25,293 bases of DNA from Burkholderiales bacterium (GTDB taxonomy: Bacteria > Pseudomonadota > Gammaproteobacteria > Burkholderiales > Burkholderiaceae_D). Shown here piece by piece: positions 8,101 to 15,150 of the stretch (the stretch's first letter is position 1; every line of letters begins with the position of its first letter). The stretch is taken from assembly GCA_005800405.1 (NCBI GenBank), contig SYFN01000234.1, positions 1 to 25,293 on the forward strand, given 5' to 3'. The notes beneath the pieces are model-generated. The model did no database searches and was not told where the DNA came from. It saw only the letters and a program-made list of their open reading frames with translations. A program made the translations under genes and the position numbers.

Positions 8101-9112
8101 TGGCGCTATCAAAGGTAACCGTGCCGTTAGATGCCGAGGCTGTGCCAGTCAATGTAATAGTCTGATTATCTGCGGTGATGAAGGATGCACTGACCACACC
8201 AGTGGATGTAACACTGAAATTCAGTGCTCCACTCTTGAGAAATGTACCGCTACTGGAAAAAGATTCCGCTGCGGAGACCACAGCGTCGCGGCTTGTTGTG
8301 ACAGCCGATGTAACGCCCGTAGCGCCAACATCAACCGCGATGTCGCCAATATTGCCATCGCTCGCCGCATAGGTGATTGTAAGCACGCCCGCTGCTGGGG
8401 TAATGGTACGTCCCGATGTAGTCGGATCAAAGCTCGAATCTGCCTCCAAACCCGCTTTTACTTTTGCCGCGAAGGTGGTCAGCGTATCGTCATCAGAGGC
8501 AGTAATCGTAATATCAACACCAGCAACTTTGATCGTGCCAGTCGCTGGAGTACCGTCGAAAGTAAGTACTTGTTTCTCACCACCGTCTGCCCCCGACACC
8601 GTCCGCGTCGTCGTGGGATTGATGAACACATCACCAAACTGACTCACCGACGTCGTCTTATACACAGGCATCTCGCCGACGCGCTCACCCGCCGTACCAC
8701 TCAACAGCGGGAAGCCGTTCCATTCAGTGGACTCGGAGATATGAACAATTTCAGCCTTGAGCTGTTGGAATTCGAGATCGAGATAGCTGCGCTGGGCGTT
8801 GTCGTTGGTGTCGTTGACTGCCTGGATTGCCAACTCACGCATACGCTGCATCATGTCCGTGATTTCGTTGGTCGCACCCTCGGCCGTCTGAATCAGGTTA
8901 ATCGCATCACCCGCATTCCGGATCGCCTGATTCAAGCTACGAATCTGATGAGTCATGCGCGTCGCGATAGCCAAGCCAGCCGCATCGTCGGCGGCGGTAT
9001 TGATCCGTTTGCCCGTCGACAGCTGTGCCATCGCCTTGGACATCGTCCCCTCGGTGCGTTTCAGCGCAGACTGTGACACCAGCGCCTTCACGTTTGTATT
9101 GATGACTGCCAT
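5156..9112 (-). CDS. fliC: Giant flagellin, 1318 aa
   Basis: A filament subunit with canonical ends and a vast variable centre. Residues 1 to about 145 carry the standard D0/D1 helices (MAVINTNVKALVSQ, AADDAAGLAIATRM, RMRELAIQAVNDTND, EWNGFPLLSG). About residues 1224-1318 are the canonical C-terminal D1/D0 (SQIEDADYAKASTDLAK, VLAQANTSQQTVLKLL). The intervening roughly 1080 residues are Thr/Ser/Gly/Val-rich beta modules, many opened by an INGxxI or VxGVxI motif (near 194, 387, 566, 720, 814, 894 and 994) and some followed by an AIAxAAAIN helix; DGRNxxVxF hairpins recur. There is no HExxH, so this is not a flagellinolysin. The start has a strong AAGGAGA (9121-9127) and a sigma-54 promoter about 75 bp upstream. 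The Thr/Ser-rich outer surface suits O-glycosylation by the neighbouring transferases (inference). Confidence 0.96.
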   Translation of the reverse strand: MAVINTNVKALVSQSALKRTEGTMSKAMAQLSTGKRINTAADDAAGLAIATRMTHQIRSLNQAIRNAGDAINLIQTAEGATNEITDMMQRMRELAIQAVNDTNDNAQRSYLDLEFQQLKAEIVHISESTEWNGFPLLSGTAGERVGEMPVYKTTSVSQFGDVFINPTTTRTVSGADGGEKQVLTFDGTPATGTIKVAGVDITITASDDDTLTTFAAKVKAGLEADSSFDPTTSGRTITPAAGVLTITYAASDGNIGDIAVDVGATGVTSAVTTSRDAVVSAAESFSSSGTFLKSGALNFSVTSTGVVSASFITADNQTITLTGTASASNGTVTFDSATGNNSQVISEDLVYTFKDTDGNTEAFTSRAVGLSVSVEGSIPALRAGDLRINGVDIGASYATDDPYSLVNNAAGSAIAKAAAINRLAGNIGLTVGESQTLTLTGVPSTGTITVGGVSVQLTAAENTSVLAAAKIASTLRASTQFNPASGRVVTYAPGGSTINIDFPVSERNVGKTEFLPGTTGLSAIVDTTQEYSTMRPGTGVYAKVNENVFTGRSMSAESVVEGVVFINGYASADITTILNNTRATREHVVNAINAIAAKTGVKALDTGYDSKGITLVAADGRNIEVRFDTDSNADLFGERIGLRQGVHSGTYSLESKIPTPVVISSATTGDVTRTGLIEGNFTKNQSVFNTSARPMVNAPSAQVASVVIGGSVGSTDTYSVTINGTTFTTTAPGAASTPQAERDDLIGLINANTTLGVTAAAGRTKNEILLTASEPGTPFTLSADEGSTATGTITTSSVVENGPSQAKPLNVDDLVINGIKIRATTTADDTKSSSVAGSSNPSASAIAIAAAINSHSSETGVRALANPIVSKGLSTVTSVPTTAASGETYNLYINGTTVPVVFLQDETGTARREKVVEAINARTGQHGVTASDNGSGVTLESDGRNFSVWFDSNDKNVSAASFGLDKGGSVAQVSRVAISGTVAATDEATVVINGVTVTSAAAGSTLAADLATALKTAIDAKITSGDLKNISVAVVGDNLEVTSTVAGSLFTLTGAAVTPVATASATLSLGTVTANSFGNNDVTGIIDGAATSTSARTLYSTVRLISDPALLPGLPAPAGAPPSDLLDELKATGKPFSISVGDKGYGIDANFAALGFQEGTFGGRSSEDMDPPKVGRLAFQVGPSANHYITIDLADFGKAGTITGEITGDVDLNVEDRRVRINTRDGASAVLSLLDDAMDKVNATRATMGAVMNRMEHVINNLSNVSTNLSASRSQIEDADYAKASTDLAKTQIMQQAATAVLAQANTSQQTVLKLLGG

Positions 9113-9187
9113 GCTCGATTTCTCCTTACGGCGTCTTTAGCTTGCGTTATTCGATTTGAGCCGATTGCTCATTGATACAAATATCGA

Positions 9188-9203
9188 AGCAAACGTTGTG
9201 CCA
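9188..9203 (-). promoter_or_regulatory. Sigma-54 (-24/-12) promoter of the giant flagellin
   Basis: Read on the minus strand this is TGGCACAACGTTTGCT, an exact match to the RpoN consensus TGGCAC-N5-TTGC[A/T]. The preceding base is T, as favoured. It lies about 75 bp upstream of the flagellin ATG in an otherwise A/T-rich leader, which leaves room for the start site and a 5' leader. Sigma-54 control of flagellin by a FleQ/FlrC-type activator is known in several proteobacteria; the activator is not in this window. Confidence 0.92.
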
Positions 9204-9325
9204 AGATAAAAACTTTATTTAAAACAATAACTTAAAAATTTTTTTCTCCCGTTGCTTAGGCCTGCAAACTTTTGCCGGCAAGTTTTGTCGGCTTTCCAGC
9301 AATGTCTTGCAGCTTGCCAAAATGA

Positions 9326-9787
9326 TCACATCCGCGAGACAGCACCCAAGCCGAGAGCCTCCGCCAATGCCTCATATTCCTTGAGCAGTTCAGGGTGTTG
9401 GGGGTAGATCGCCAGTGCCACGCCACAGGCCTCGAAGGCCTCGGCCAAATCCAGATTGCAACGCAGTGAGCGAATCAGCATCGAATGAGTAAATACGGTC
9501 GTGTCGGAGCCCTGCATTTCCATCAGCTGACGCAGCAGATCGACTGCCTGCGGCCAGTCTTCGCGCACCACTGCCAGCAAGCTGGTGATAGCCAGGATGT
9601 CTTCACTTTCCGGATACAGCGCCAGCCCTGCGTCGCCCAACGCATACGCGAGCGCATCGCGGTTTTCACCCATGAGCGCCTGAATCGCAATCCGAAAATC
9701 GTGCGGCGAATAATGAGACACGTGCATGGCACTAAAAGCCTGACCGTTTTCGGCGAAAGAAATCATGACTTGGGCGAGGTTCTGCAT
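9326..9787 (-). CDS. TPR-like protein co-regulated with flagellin, 153 aa
   Basis: A small soluble, acidic, alpha-helical protein. After a short N-terminal segment (MQNLAQVMISFAENG) it shows paired helices of TPR character: a DALAYALGDAGLALYPESEDILAI segment and an EAFEACGVALAIYPQHPELLKE segment have the alternating A/L and YP-x-x-x-E/D signature, with a third pair (EDWPQAVDLLRQLMEMQ) between them. The start at 9787 is chosen over a longer frame because AGGAG sits eight bases upstream and because a sigma-54 promoter (9874-9889) lies inside the longer frame. It is encoded just upstream of the giant flagellin in the same direction but with its own promoter. A flagellin-binding, chaperone-like or glycosylation-adaptor role is inferred from position only. 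Confidence 0.85.
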   Translation of the reverse strand: MQNLAQVMISFAENGQAFSAMHVSHYSPHDFRIAIQALMGENRDALAYALGDAGLALYPESEDILAITSLLAVVREDWPQAVDLLRQLMEMQGSDTTVFTHSMLIRSLRCNLDLAEAFEACGVALAIYPQHPELLKEYEALAEALGLGAVSRM

Positions 9788-9873
9788 GGTTGGACTCCTG
9801 TGATTTTTTTCAAAAATTAATCCGGCCAAATTGCCGTTATTGCCTTGCGGCATAAGTCTTCTGGATCCACTAA

Positions 9874-9889
9874 AGCAATTACGGTGCCA
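9874..9889 (-). promoter_or_regulatory. Sigma-54 promoter of the TPR-like protein gene
   Basis: On the minus strand it reads TGGCACCGTAATTGCT, again an exact TGGCAC-N5-TTGCT. It lies about 87 bp upstream of the ATG at 9787, a spacing close to that at the giant flagellin, so both genes probably answer to the same RpoN-dependent activator. Confidence 0.9.
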
Positions 9890-10048
9890 AGAAAATCGAC
9901 AGGATTTGGACGCAAGATCTCCTGACCTCACCGCAGTACAACGCCGGATGATTGATCAAGGGTGTCGGGACAACAGCGTCATCAATCGAGGTCGGCCGCC
10001 GTGGGGTAATCAACGGCCAATTTTCAAAACGCCTGCATCGCAATCAAA

Positions 10049-10084
10049 GTCACTGGATCCCGGCCTGCGCCGGGATCCAGTGAC
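10049..10084. repeat. Perfect 16-bp-stem hairpin, REP-like intergenic repeat
   Basis: GTCACTGGATCCCGGC (10049-10064) and GCCGGGATCCAGTGAC (10069-10084) are exact reverse complements around a CTGC loop. The sequence resembles the widespread proteobacterial intergenic hairpins of the form ACTGGATTCCCGCC...GCGGGAAT. No T-run follows on either strand, so it is more likely a dispersed palindromic repeat or mRNA-stability element than a classic terminator. Confidence 0.85.
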
Positions 10085-10123
10085 GTTCGAGCTATCGCTA
10101 AATAGGACGGATTACCTCTTCAA

Positions 10124-12022
10124 GTGACAGCCGTTGCGCCAGCGGCAGACTTTCACCGGAGCGGCAAGGCCTGGCGGCAAACCATGGCCGCACCCATCAA
10201 TCGTTTCAAGAATGAAGAAATACCGTCAGGCACATTGTTTGCTTTTATTGCGGTACTGATTAACAGAGCGAGAGCCGCCGTGTCGACACGATTGAAATCA
10301 CGCCCAGCCACGCCGCAAAGCAAACCGCCCGTAACAACAGGCAGCAGCGAGCTGTTCAAGCGCGCCGTGAAACTGCATCAGCAAGGCAATTTGGTCAGTG
10401 CCGAGGCTCTGTATCAATCTTTGCTACTGACTGAGCCCGGCAATCTGCAGGCGACCTATCTGCTGGGACTGGTGGGCAGTGAGACCCAGCGACCCGAGAT
10501 GGCAAGAGCCAATATTGAAAAATATCTGAAGACATACCCGGAAGATGCACAGGCGATATCGATACTGGCTCTCGCCTATTTTGATCTGAAATACTTCACA
10601 AAAGCACGCACCTTGATGGAAAAATCCATCGCAATGCGGGGCGGCGGTCCTCACCAGTACTACAACCTTGGTAAGACCTACTTCGCGCTGCAATCGTATG
10701 CAGAAGCAGTCACGGCCTATGGTAATGCCATACGCCTTCAGCCGGGGTATGTGGATGCGTTGATTGGCAAAGCTGTCTCACACAAAGAGTTGAAAGAATT
10801 TGAAATCGCTGCCTGCACCCTTGAGCAGGCCATCGTGTTGGAACCTCGTCGCGCAGAGTCGCATTTCCTCTATGGGAATGTGATGCGGGACATGAGTAAT
10901 AATGAAGGCGCGATTGATGCTTACAAAACTGCCCTGATCATTAATCCTGAACATATAGAAGCCCTGATCAATTGCGCCACTTCATTAAAAGATATAGACC
11001 ATTTGGAAGAGTCTTTGCTTTACTACAATAAGGCGCTCGCACTCAATCCAAATCATCCCGAAGCGAATTACAACAAAGCGCTGACACTTTTGCTGGATAG
11101 TCAGCTGTCTCTGGGATGGAAATTGTACGAGTGGCGTCTTTATCCCAGCGAGCTGTTAATAAAACACGTACGGCCACAAATAATTCAAAAAGCTCCGGAT
11201 TGGGATGGCATTACTTTTGATGGACATTTGCTCGTGATGGCCGAGCAAGGTCTAGGGGACCAGATATTTTTTTCCAACATGCTCAATGATTTGCAGTCAG
11301 ACGTGAAGTTGATCACCGTCTGCGTAGATCAACGCTTGATCCCACTTCTGAAGAGAAGCTTTCCAGAAATTCATTTTCTATCTGGCATAGAGGTAAAGAA
11401 GGCGAATAATTTTGATGCGCAGATTTATATAGGTAGCTTGGGGCGATTCTATCGATCTGATGATGCCTCATTAGTAAAAATACATCCATCCTACCTGCTC
11501 GCCGATTCTGATAAAACCGCCCAACTTCGCAAACGAGTCAAACAAAAAGGCCGCTTGCTTTGTGGTATCTCTTGGCGCAGTAAAAATGCTGACCATGGAG
11601 AACGAAAAAGCTTATCTTTAGAGACGCTATCACAAGCATTGTGTTTGCCCGACATCGACTTTGTTGATTTGCAGTATGGCGACACACAAGCCGAACGACA
11701 AGATTTTGAAGAAAGAACGGGCAAACAGATAAAAAAACTTGATGATATCGATAACTTTAATGACATTGATGATCTCGCCGCTCTGATTAATGCTTGTGAC
11801 ATCGTCGTTACGGTCAGTAATACAACCGCTCACCTCGCGGCCGCTCTCGGCAAGCCCACAATCGTACTCCTACCACAGGCCTCGGTAGTTTTCTGGTACT
11901 GGCATCGCAAGGGCGACCATAGCCCATGGTATCCGAGCGTCCGTCTATTACGAAAAGAAGAAATCGGCGACTGGCCAAGCGTTATCGATGCAGTCACCCT
12001 GACACTCGCAGGGGTCGCCTGA
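10124..12022 (+). CDS. TPR plus GT-B-like glycosyltransferase, paralogue 1 (632 aa)
   Basis: This is the largest of three tandem paralogues. Residues 1-70 are a non-repetitive extension unique to this copy. About residues 70-345 are tandem TPRs (for example LFKRAVKLHQQGNLVSAEAL and EALINCATSLKDIDHLEESL). About 350-632 are a GT-B-like catalytic region related to the heptosyltransferase (GT9) fold: AEQGLGDQIFF near 371, GISWRSKN near 479, FVDLQYGDT near 512 and VTVSNTTAHLAAALGKPTIVLLP near 560-584, a likely nucleotide-sugar-binding loop. TPR-GT fusions include Caulobacter FlmG, whose TPR part binds flagellin. A flagellin glycosyltransferase role is inferred from that likeness and the position. 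GTG at 10124 gives 632 aa; an ATG at 10184 would give 612 aa. Neither has a strong ribosome binding site. Confidence 0.88.
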   Translation: MTAVAPAADFHRSGKAWRQTMAAPINRFKNEEIPSGTLFAFIAVLINRARAAVSTRLKSRPATPQSKPPVTTGSSELFKRAVKLHQQGNLVSAEALYQSLLLTEPGNLQATYLLGLVGSETQRPEMARANIEKYLKTYPEDAQAISILALAYFDLKYFTKARTLMEKSIAMRGGGPHQYYNLGKTYFALQSYAEAVTAYGNAIRLQPGYVDALIGKAVSHKELKEFEIAACTLEQAIVLEPRRAESHFLYGNVMRDMSNNEGAIDAYKTALIINPEHIEALINCATSLKDIDHLEESLLYYNKALALNPNHPEANYNKALTLLLDSQLSLGWKLYEWRLYPSELLIKHVRPQIIQKAPDWDGITFDGHLLVMAEQGLGDQIFFSNMLNDLQSDVKLITVCVDQRLIPLLKRSFPEIHFLSGIEVKKANNFDAQIYIGSLGRFYRSDDASLVKIHPSYLLADSDKTAQLRKRVKQKGRLLCGISWRSKNADHGERKSLSLETLSQALCLPDIDFVDLQYGDTQAERQDFEERTGKQIKKLDDIDNFNDIDDLAALINACDIVVTVSNTTAHLAAALGKPTIVLLPQASVVFWYWHRKGDHSPWYPSVRLLRKEEIGDWPSVIDAVTLTLAGVA

Positions 12023-12023
12023 G

Positions 12024-13568
12024 GTGGGCGCTGTTCTGTCACAACGACAGCCGGCGCTGCTCAATTCAGCGCAAGTCCATATCGCTTCTGGTCAGCCTGA
12101 GGCAGCGCTGGCCGATCTTGATCATTTACTGGCCAGAGCACCGAAGGACGTCAAAGCTTGGATACAAAAATCTCTTGTATTGATTTTGATGACGCGATAT
12201 CGCGAGGCACTGGAAGCTGCGAATCGTGCATTGAAGCTGGTACCCCATAACCCGAATGCCCACTCCTATCGCGGCAGCGCTTTGCTGCAACTGGGTCAAC
12301 TGGAAGAAGCGCTCGCTGCCTATGAACGTGTGATTGCGCTGGCGCCGCATGTAGCCGTCGCTCACTACAACCGGGGTAACGCCTTACGACGGCTGGGTCG
12401 CTGGGTCGATTCGCTTGACAGCCTTGAACAGGCATTAAAGATTCAACCTGACTATACCGATGCCCTTACTGTCTCCGGGCTGGCCTGGCAAGCACTGGGC
12501 GAGAAGGCCCAAGCGCTAGCGTGTTTTGATCAAGCCCTGCGCATAAACCCAGACGCGGCAGACGCTCACTACAACCGCGCCCTGCTCTTGCTAGCTAACG
12601 GCCATCTCGCCGAGGGATGGCGGGAATATGCGTGGCGACTGCGGTGGAATGTAACGGTACGACGCGGCCAGTCCAGAGCCATTCGCCAGATCGCTCCTGA
12701 GTGGGATGGTAGTGATATGAATGGTTGTCTGCTGGTAGTGCCTGAACAGGGCTTGGGCGATCAGATTTTTTATGCAGGTATGCTTGGCGATCTTGAGCGC
12801 CAGATGCCGGGATCCACGGTTTGTCTCGAACCGCGCCTGATACCTTTGATGGCACGTTCGTTCAAGCAACTGCACTTTCTCTCGCCCGCGCAAATCGACG
12901 AAAAAACCTGCATTGCGGAAAGACACTTTGCAGCGCAAACCCATATCGGTAGCTTGGGACAGTTTTTCAGGCGCGATGCCAGTGACATGGCGCGCGTACA
13001 GCACGGTTATCTTCGCGCAGATGGACAACAAATAGCCACACTAAAAGAGCGCCTGTACAAAACCCAGCCTGCAAAACACAAAAAGCTGGTCTGTGGTCTC
13101 TCCTGGCGTAGCAAGAATGATGAATTCGGACACGACAAAAGCCTGAGGCTGTCGACGCTTTTACCCATGCTGTCATTGCTTGGAATCCGCTTTGTCGATC
13201 TACAGTACGGCGATACCTCGGTAGAACGAGCTGAGCTTTTAGCGACTCAGCCACTAGATTTGCAGAAACTCGAAGATATCGACAACTTTAACGACATCGA
13301 TGCACTAGCTGCTCTCATCAGCGCTTGTGACATCGTCGTCACCGTCTCCAATACCACCGCCCATCTTGCTGCGGCCTTGGGCAAACCCGTGATCGTGATG
13401 CTACCGGCGTCGCCATCCCTCTTCTGGTACTGGCATATCGACCGTAACGACAGCCCCTGGTATCCATCAGCTGTACTGCTGCGACAGACACAACCTGGCG
13501 ACTGGCAGGATGTCATTGCAACTGGTACCCAGGCATTGAGCGAGTTTGCCAGCGCGTTTTCATCATGA
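12024..13568 (+). CDS. TPR plus GT-B-like glycosyltransferase, paralogue 2 (514 aa)
   Basis: The second tandem copy has the same architecture without the N-terminal extension. TPRs run from about residue 10 to 205 (for example AHSYRGSALLQLGQLEEALA and AHYNRGNALRRLGRWVDSLD). The GT region starts with VVPEQGLGDQIFYAGML near 237, followed by GLSWRSKNDEFGHDKS near 357, RFVDLQYGDTSVER, DIDNFNDIDALAALI and VTVSNTTAHLAAALGKPVIVMLP. The GTG at 12024 begins one base after the preceding TGA, with AGGGG ten bases upstream; no in-frame ATG occurs before the TPRs, so GTG is the likely start. The stop overlaps the next gene by four bases. Conserved blocks are nearly identical to the neighbours while TPR and acceptor-side loops diverge, as expected for copies that have specialised on different acceptors (inference). 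Confidence 0.88.
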   Translation: MGAVLSQRQPALLNSAQVHIASGQPEAALADLDHLLARAPKDVKAWIQKSLVLILMTRYREALEAANRALKLVPHNPNAHSYRGSALLQLGQLEEALAAYERVIALAPHVAVAHYNRGNALRRLGRWVDSLDSLEQALKIQPDYTDALTVSGLAWQALGEKAQALACFDQALRINPDAADAHYNRALLLLANGHLAEGWREYAWRLRWNVTVRRGQSRAIRQIAPEWDGSDMNGCLLVVPEQGLGDQIFYAGMLGDLERQMPGSTVCLEPRLIPLMARSFKQLHFLSPAQIDEKTCIAERHFAAQTHIGSLGQFFRRDASDMARVQHGYLRADGQQIATLKERLYKTQPAKHKKLVCGLSWRSKNDEFGHDKSLRLSTLLPMLSLLGIRFVDLQYGDTSVERAELLATQPLDLQKLEDIDNFNDIDALAALISACDIVVTVSNTTAHLAAALGKPVIVMLPASPSLFWYWHIDRNDSPWYPSAVLLRQTQPGDWQDVIATGTQALSEFASAFSS

Positions 13569-14992
13569 GCCACTCCGCAACTGCGCCAGCCATCGTCAAA
13601 GCAAAGACGCTATTTAGCCAGGGCAAAGCGCACCATCAACAAGGAAAAATTTCAGAAGCACAGTCACTCTATAGACAGGTACTCAAGCTAATCCCACGCC
13701 AAGCGGAGGCGCTGCATATGCTAGGTGTGACAGAGTTTCAGTCGAAGAATTATGCACAAGCCGTAGAACTGATCAGTCGCGCAAAATCAGTCAAACCTGA
13801 TAATGCCCTTATCCACTTCAACCTGGGTAATGCCCTGCGTGCGGTGGGCCGGCTCCCAGAGGCGAGTGAAGCTTTTGGTGTTGCACTACAGTTGCGTCCA
13901 GACCACTTTGAAGCACTAAAAAATCTCGGGAACACTTACAAAGAGCAGAACCAGATGGATCAAGCCATCGCCTGCTACGACAGGCTGCTGGCGATGTCAC
14001 CTGATCATCCGCATACCTGTTACAACAAGGCGATTGCTCTGCTCACGCAGGGACAACTGGCCGAGGGATGGGATTTGTATGAGTATCGGCTAAAGTGCGG
14101 TACCGCCGACGGCAAGCACGTGAGACATTCGATTCCGCGACAAGCGCTCAATTGGGACGGAGGCCAGCTTAAGAAACCACTGCTCGTCTTGCCCGAGCAA
14201 GGGCTAGGCGATCAGATCTTCTATGGTGCGATGCTAGCCGATCTACAGGCGTCAAACGTGGAAAGCTTTGTGTGCCTTGATGGTCGACTTCAGGCCTTGT
14301 TCGAACGTTCGTTTCCTGGTTCAGACTTTGTTTTGCCCACCGAGATCGCGGGGCTCGATCCAGGACAGCAGCTTTTCGGAGCGCAGATCCAAATCGCTAG
14401 TCTCGGTAAGATTTTTCGGCGGGAGCCCGCCAGTCTCTCCCGAGTACCTTCGACTTATCTAAAAGCTGATCCAAGCCTAGCTAGCACATTGCGTCAATGC
14501 ATAAGACAAGACGGGAAACTCATATGCGGTCTGTCTTGGAGTAGCAAAAATCCTGAAACAGGCGCGAGTAAAAGCATCACACTGGAAACAATGCGACCCG
14601 TGCTACAAATCCCCGGTATTCAATTCGTCGATCTGCAGTACGGCAATACCCAAGATGAGCGACTGGTAATCAAAGCCAGCACTGGTATCGATATCGCACA
14701 TCTGGACAGTATCGATAACCAAAATGATATTGACGGTCTGGCAGCACTGATCGAGGCCTGCGATATTGTCATAACGGTCAGTAACTCCACTGCACACCTT
14801 TCTGCCGCGCTGGGCAAACCCACCATGATCCTTCTGGCGCACCACACGCCACTGTGGTACTGGCATCTGGATTCAATAACCTCCCCCTGGTATTCAAGCG
14901 CCACGCTATTACGCCAGACAGAGCCTGGCCAATGGGATTCTGTCGTCGATAAGGCCGCCCTAATGCTAAAAGGCATAGCGGACTTAGTCTGA
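13565..14992 (+). CDS. TPR plus GT-B-like glycosyltransferase, paralogue 3 (475 aa)
   Basis: The third and shortest tandem copy, starting at an ATGA overlap with the preceding stop. TPRs occupy about residues 10-170 (AQSLYRQVLKLIPRQAEALH, LIHFNLGNALRAVGRLPEAS, EALKNLGNTYKEQNQMDQAI). The GT-B-like region shows VLPEQGLGDQIFYGAML near 205, GLSWSSKNPETGASKS near 321, FVDLQYGNTQDER, and VTVSNSTAHLSAALGKPTMILL, ending in WYSSATLLRQTEPGQWDSV. It differs from the sister copies at several motif positions (SSKN for RSKN, YGNT for YGDT, DNQND for DNFND), so it is the most diverged of the three. Fewer TPRs may mean a different acceptor. Its stop precedes the sigma-54 promoter of the sugar operon by about 110 bp. 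Confidence 0.88.
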   Translation: MSHSATAPAIVKAKTLFSQGKAHHQQGKISEAQSLYRQVLKLIPRQAEALHMLGVTEFQSKNYAQAVELISRAKSVKPDNALIHFNLGNALRAVGRLPEASEAFGVALQLRPDHFEALKNLGNTYKEQNQMDQAIACYDRLLAMSPDHPHTCYNKAIALLTQGQLAEGWDLYEYRLKCGTADGKHVRHSIPRQALNWDGGQLKKPLLVLPEQGLGDQIFYGAMLADLQASNVESFVCLDGRLQALFERSFPGSDFVLPTEIAGLDPGQQLFGAQIQIASLGKIFRREPASLSRVPSTYLKADPSLASTLRQCIRQDGKLICGLSWSSKNPETGASKSITLETMRPVLQIPGIQFVDLQYGNTQDERLVIKASTGIDIAHLDSIDNQNDIDGLAALIEACDIVITVSNSTAHLSAALGKPTMILLAHHTPLWYWHLDSITSPWYSSATLLRQTEPGQWDSVVDKAALMLKGIADLV

Positions 14993-15011
14993 CCAGCCCG
15001 GCGCCGGCAAA

Positions 15012-15029
15012 GCGGCAGCGCACTGCCGC
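15012..15029. terminator. Short GC-rich hairpin after the TPR-GT genes
   Basis: GCGGCAG (15012-15018) pairs exactly with CTGCCGC (15023-15029) around a CGCA loop, 20 bp after the third transferase stop. A following ACTGCCGAAACGGCA stretch can form a second small dyad. There is no T-run, so this is a weak terminator candidate that would separate the transferase genes from the sigma-54 operon. Confidence 0.4.
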
Positions 15030-15100
15030 CCAACTGCCGAAACGGCAAAACCTGACCGGCGTTTGAAAGAACAATACCTGATCCAGCGCTAAATTCTATT

Positions 15101-15116
15101 TGGCACATAACTTGCA
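15101..15116 (+). promoter_or_regulatory. Sigma-54 promoter of the glycan operon
   Basis: TGGCACATAACTTGCA is an exact TGGCAC-N5-TTGCA match, preceded by TT. It ends 34 bp upstream of the ATG at 15151, and AGGAG (15140-15144) lies between, giving a short leader. This places the ten-gene sugar operon under the same RpoN class of promoter as the giant flagellin and the TPR protein. Confidence 0.93.
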
Positions 15117-15150
15117 ACCCTGTCGGACAACGACCGTACAGGAGTGGCAA

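Larger units (their letters stand above)
9788..10123. other. Divergent 336-bp regulatory region
   Basis: This gap separates the minus-strand TPR protein from the plus-strand TPR-glycosyltransferases. It contains the minus-facing sigma-54 promoter (9874-9889) and the perfect hairpin at 10049-10084. No sigma-54 or sigma-28 match facing the plus-strand genes was found, so how they are transcribed is open. The hairpin ends about 40 bp before the GTG start of the first transferase gene. Confidence 0.6.

Noticed and set aside
5156..9112. Flagellinolysin (protease-bearing flagellin)
   Set aside because: The long insert has no HExxH zinc-protease motif; it is repeat-built beta sequence.
9788..9931. 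N-terminal extension of the minus-strand TPR-like protein to 201 aa
   Set aside because: The extension reads through an exact sigma-54 promoter (9874-9889), and the ATG at 9787 has AGGAG at good spacing, so the longer frame is fortuitous.
15100..15150. Earlier ATG start for the first glycosyltransferase of the operon
   Set aside because: It lies within the sigma-54 promoter and lacks a ribosome binding site; the ATG at 15151 has AGGAG six bases upstream and starts at the conserved strand.
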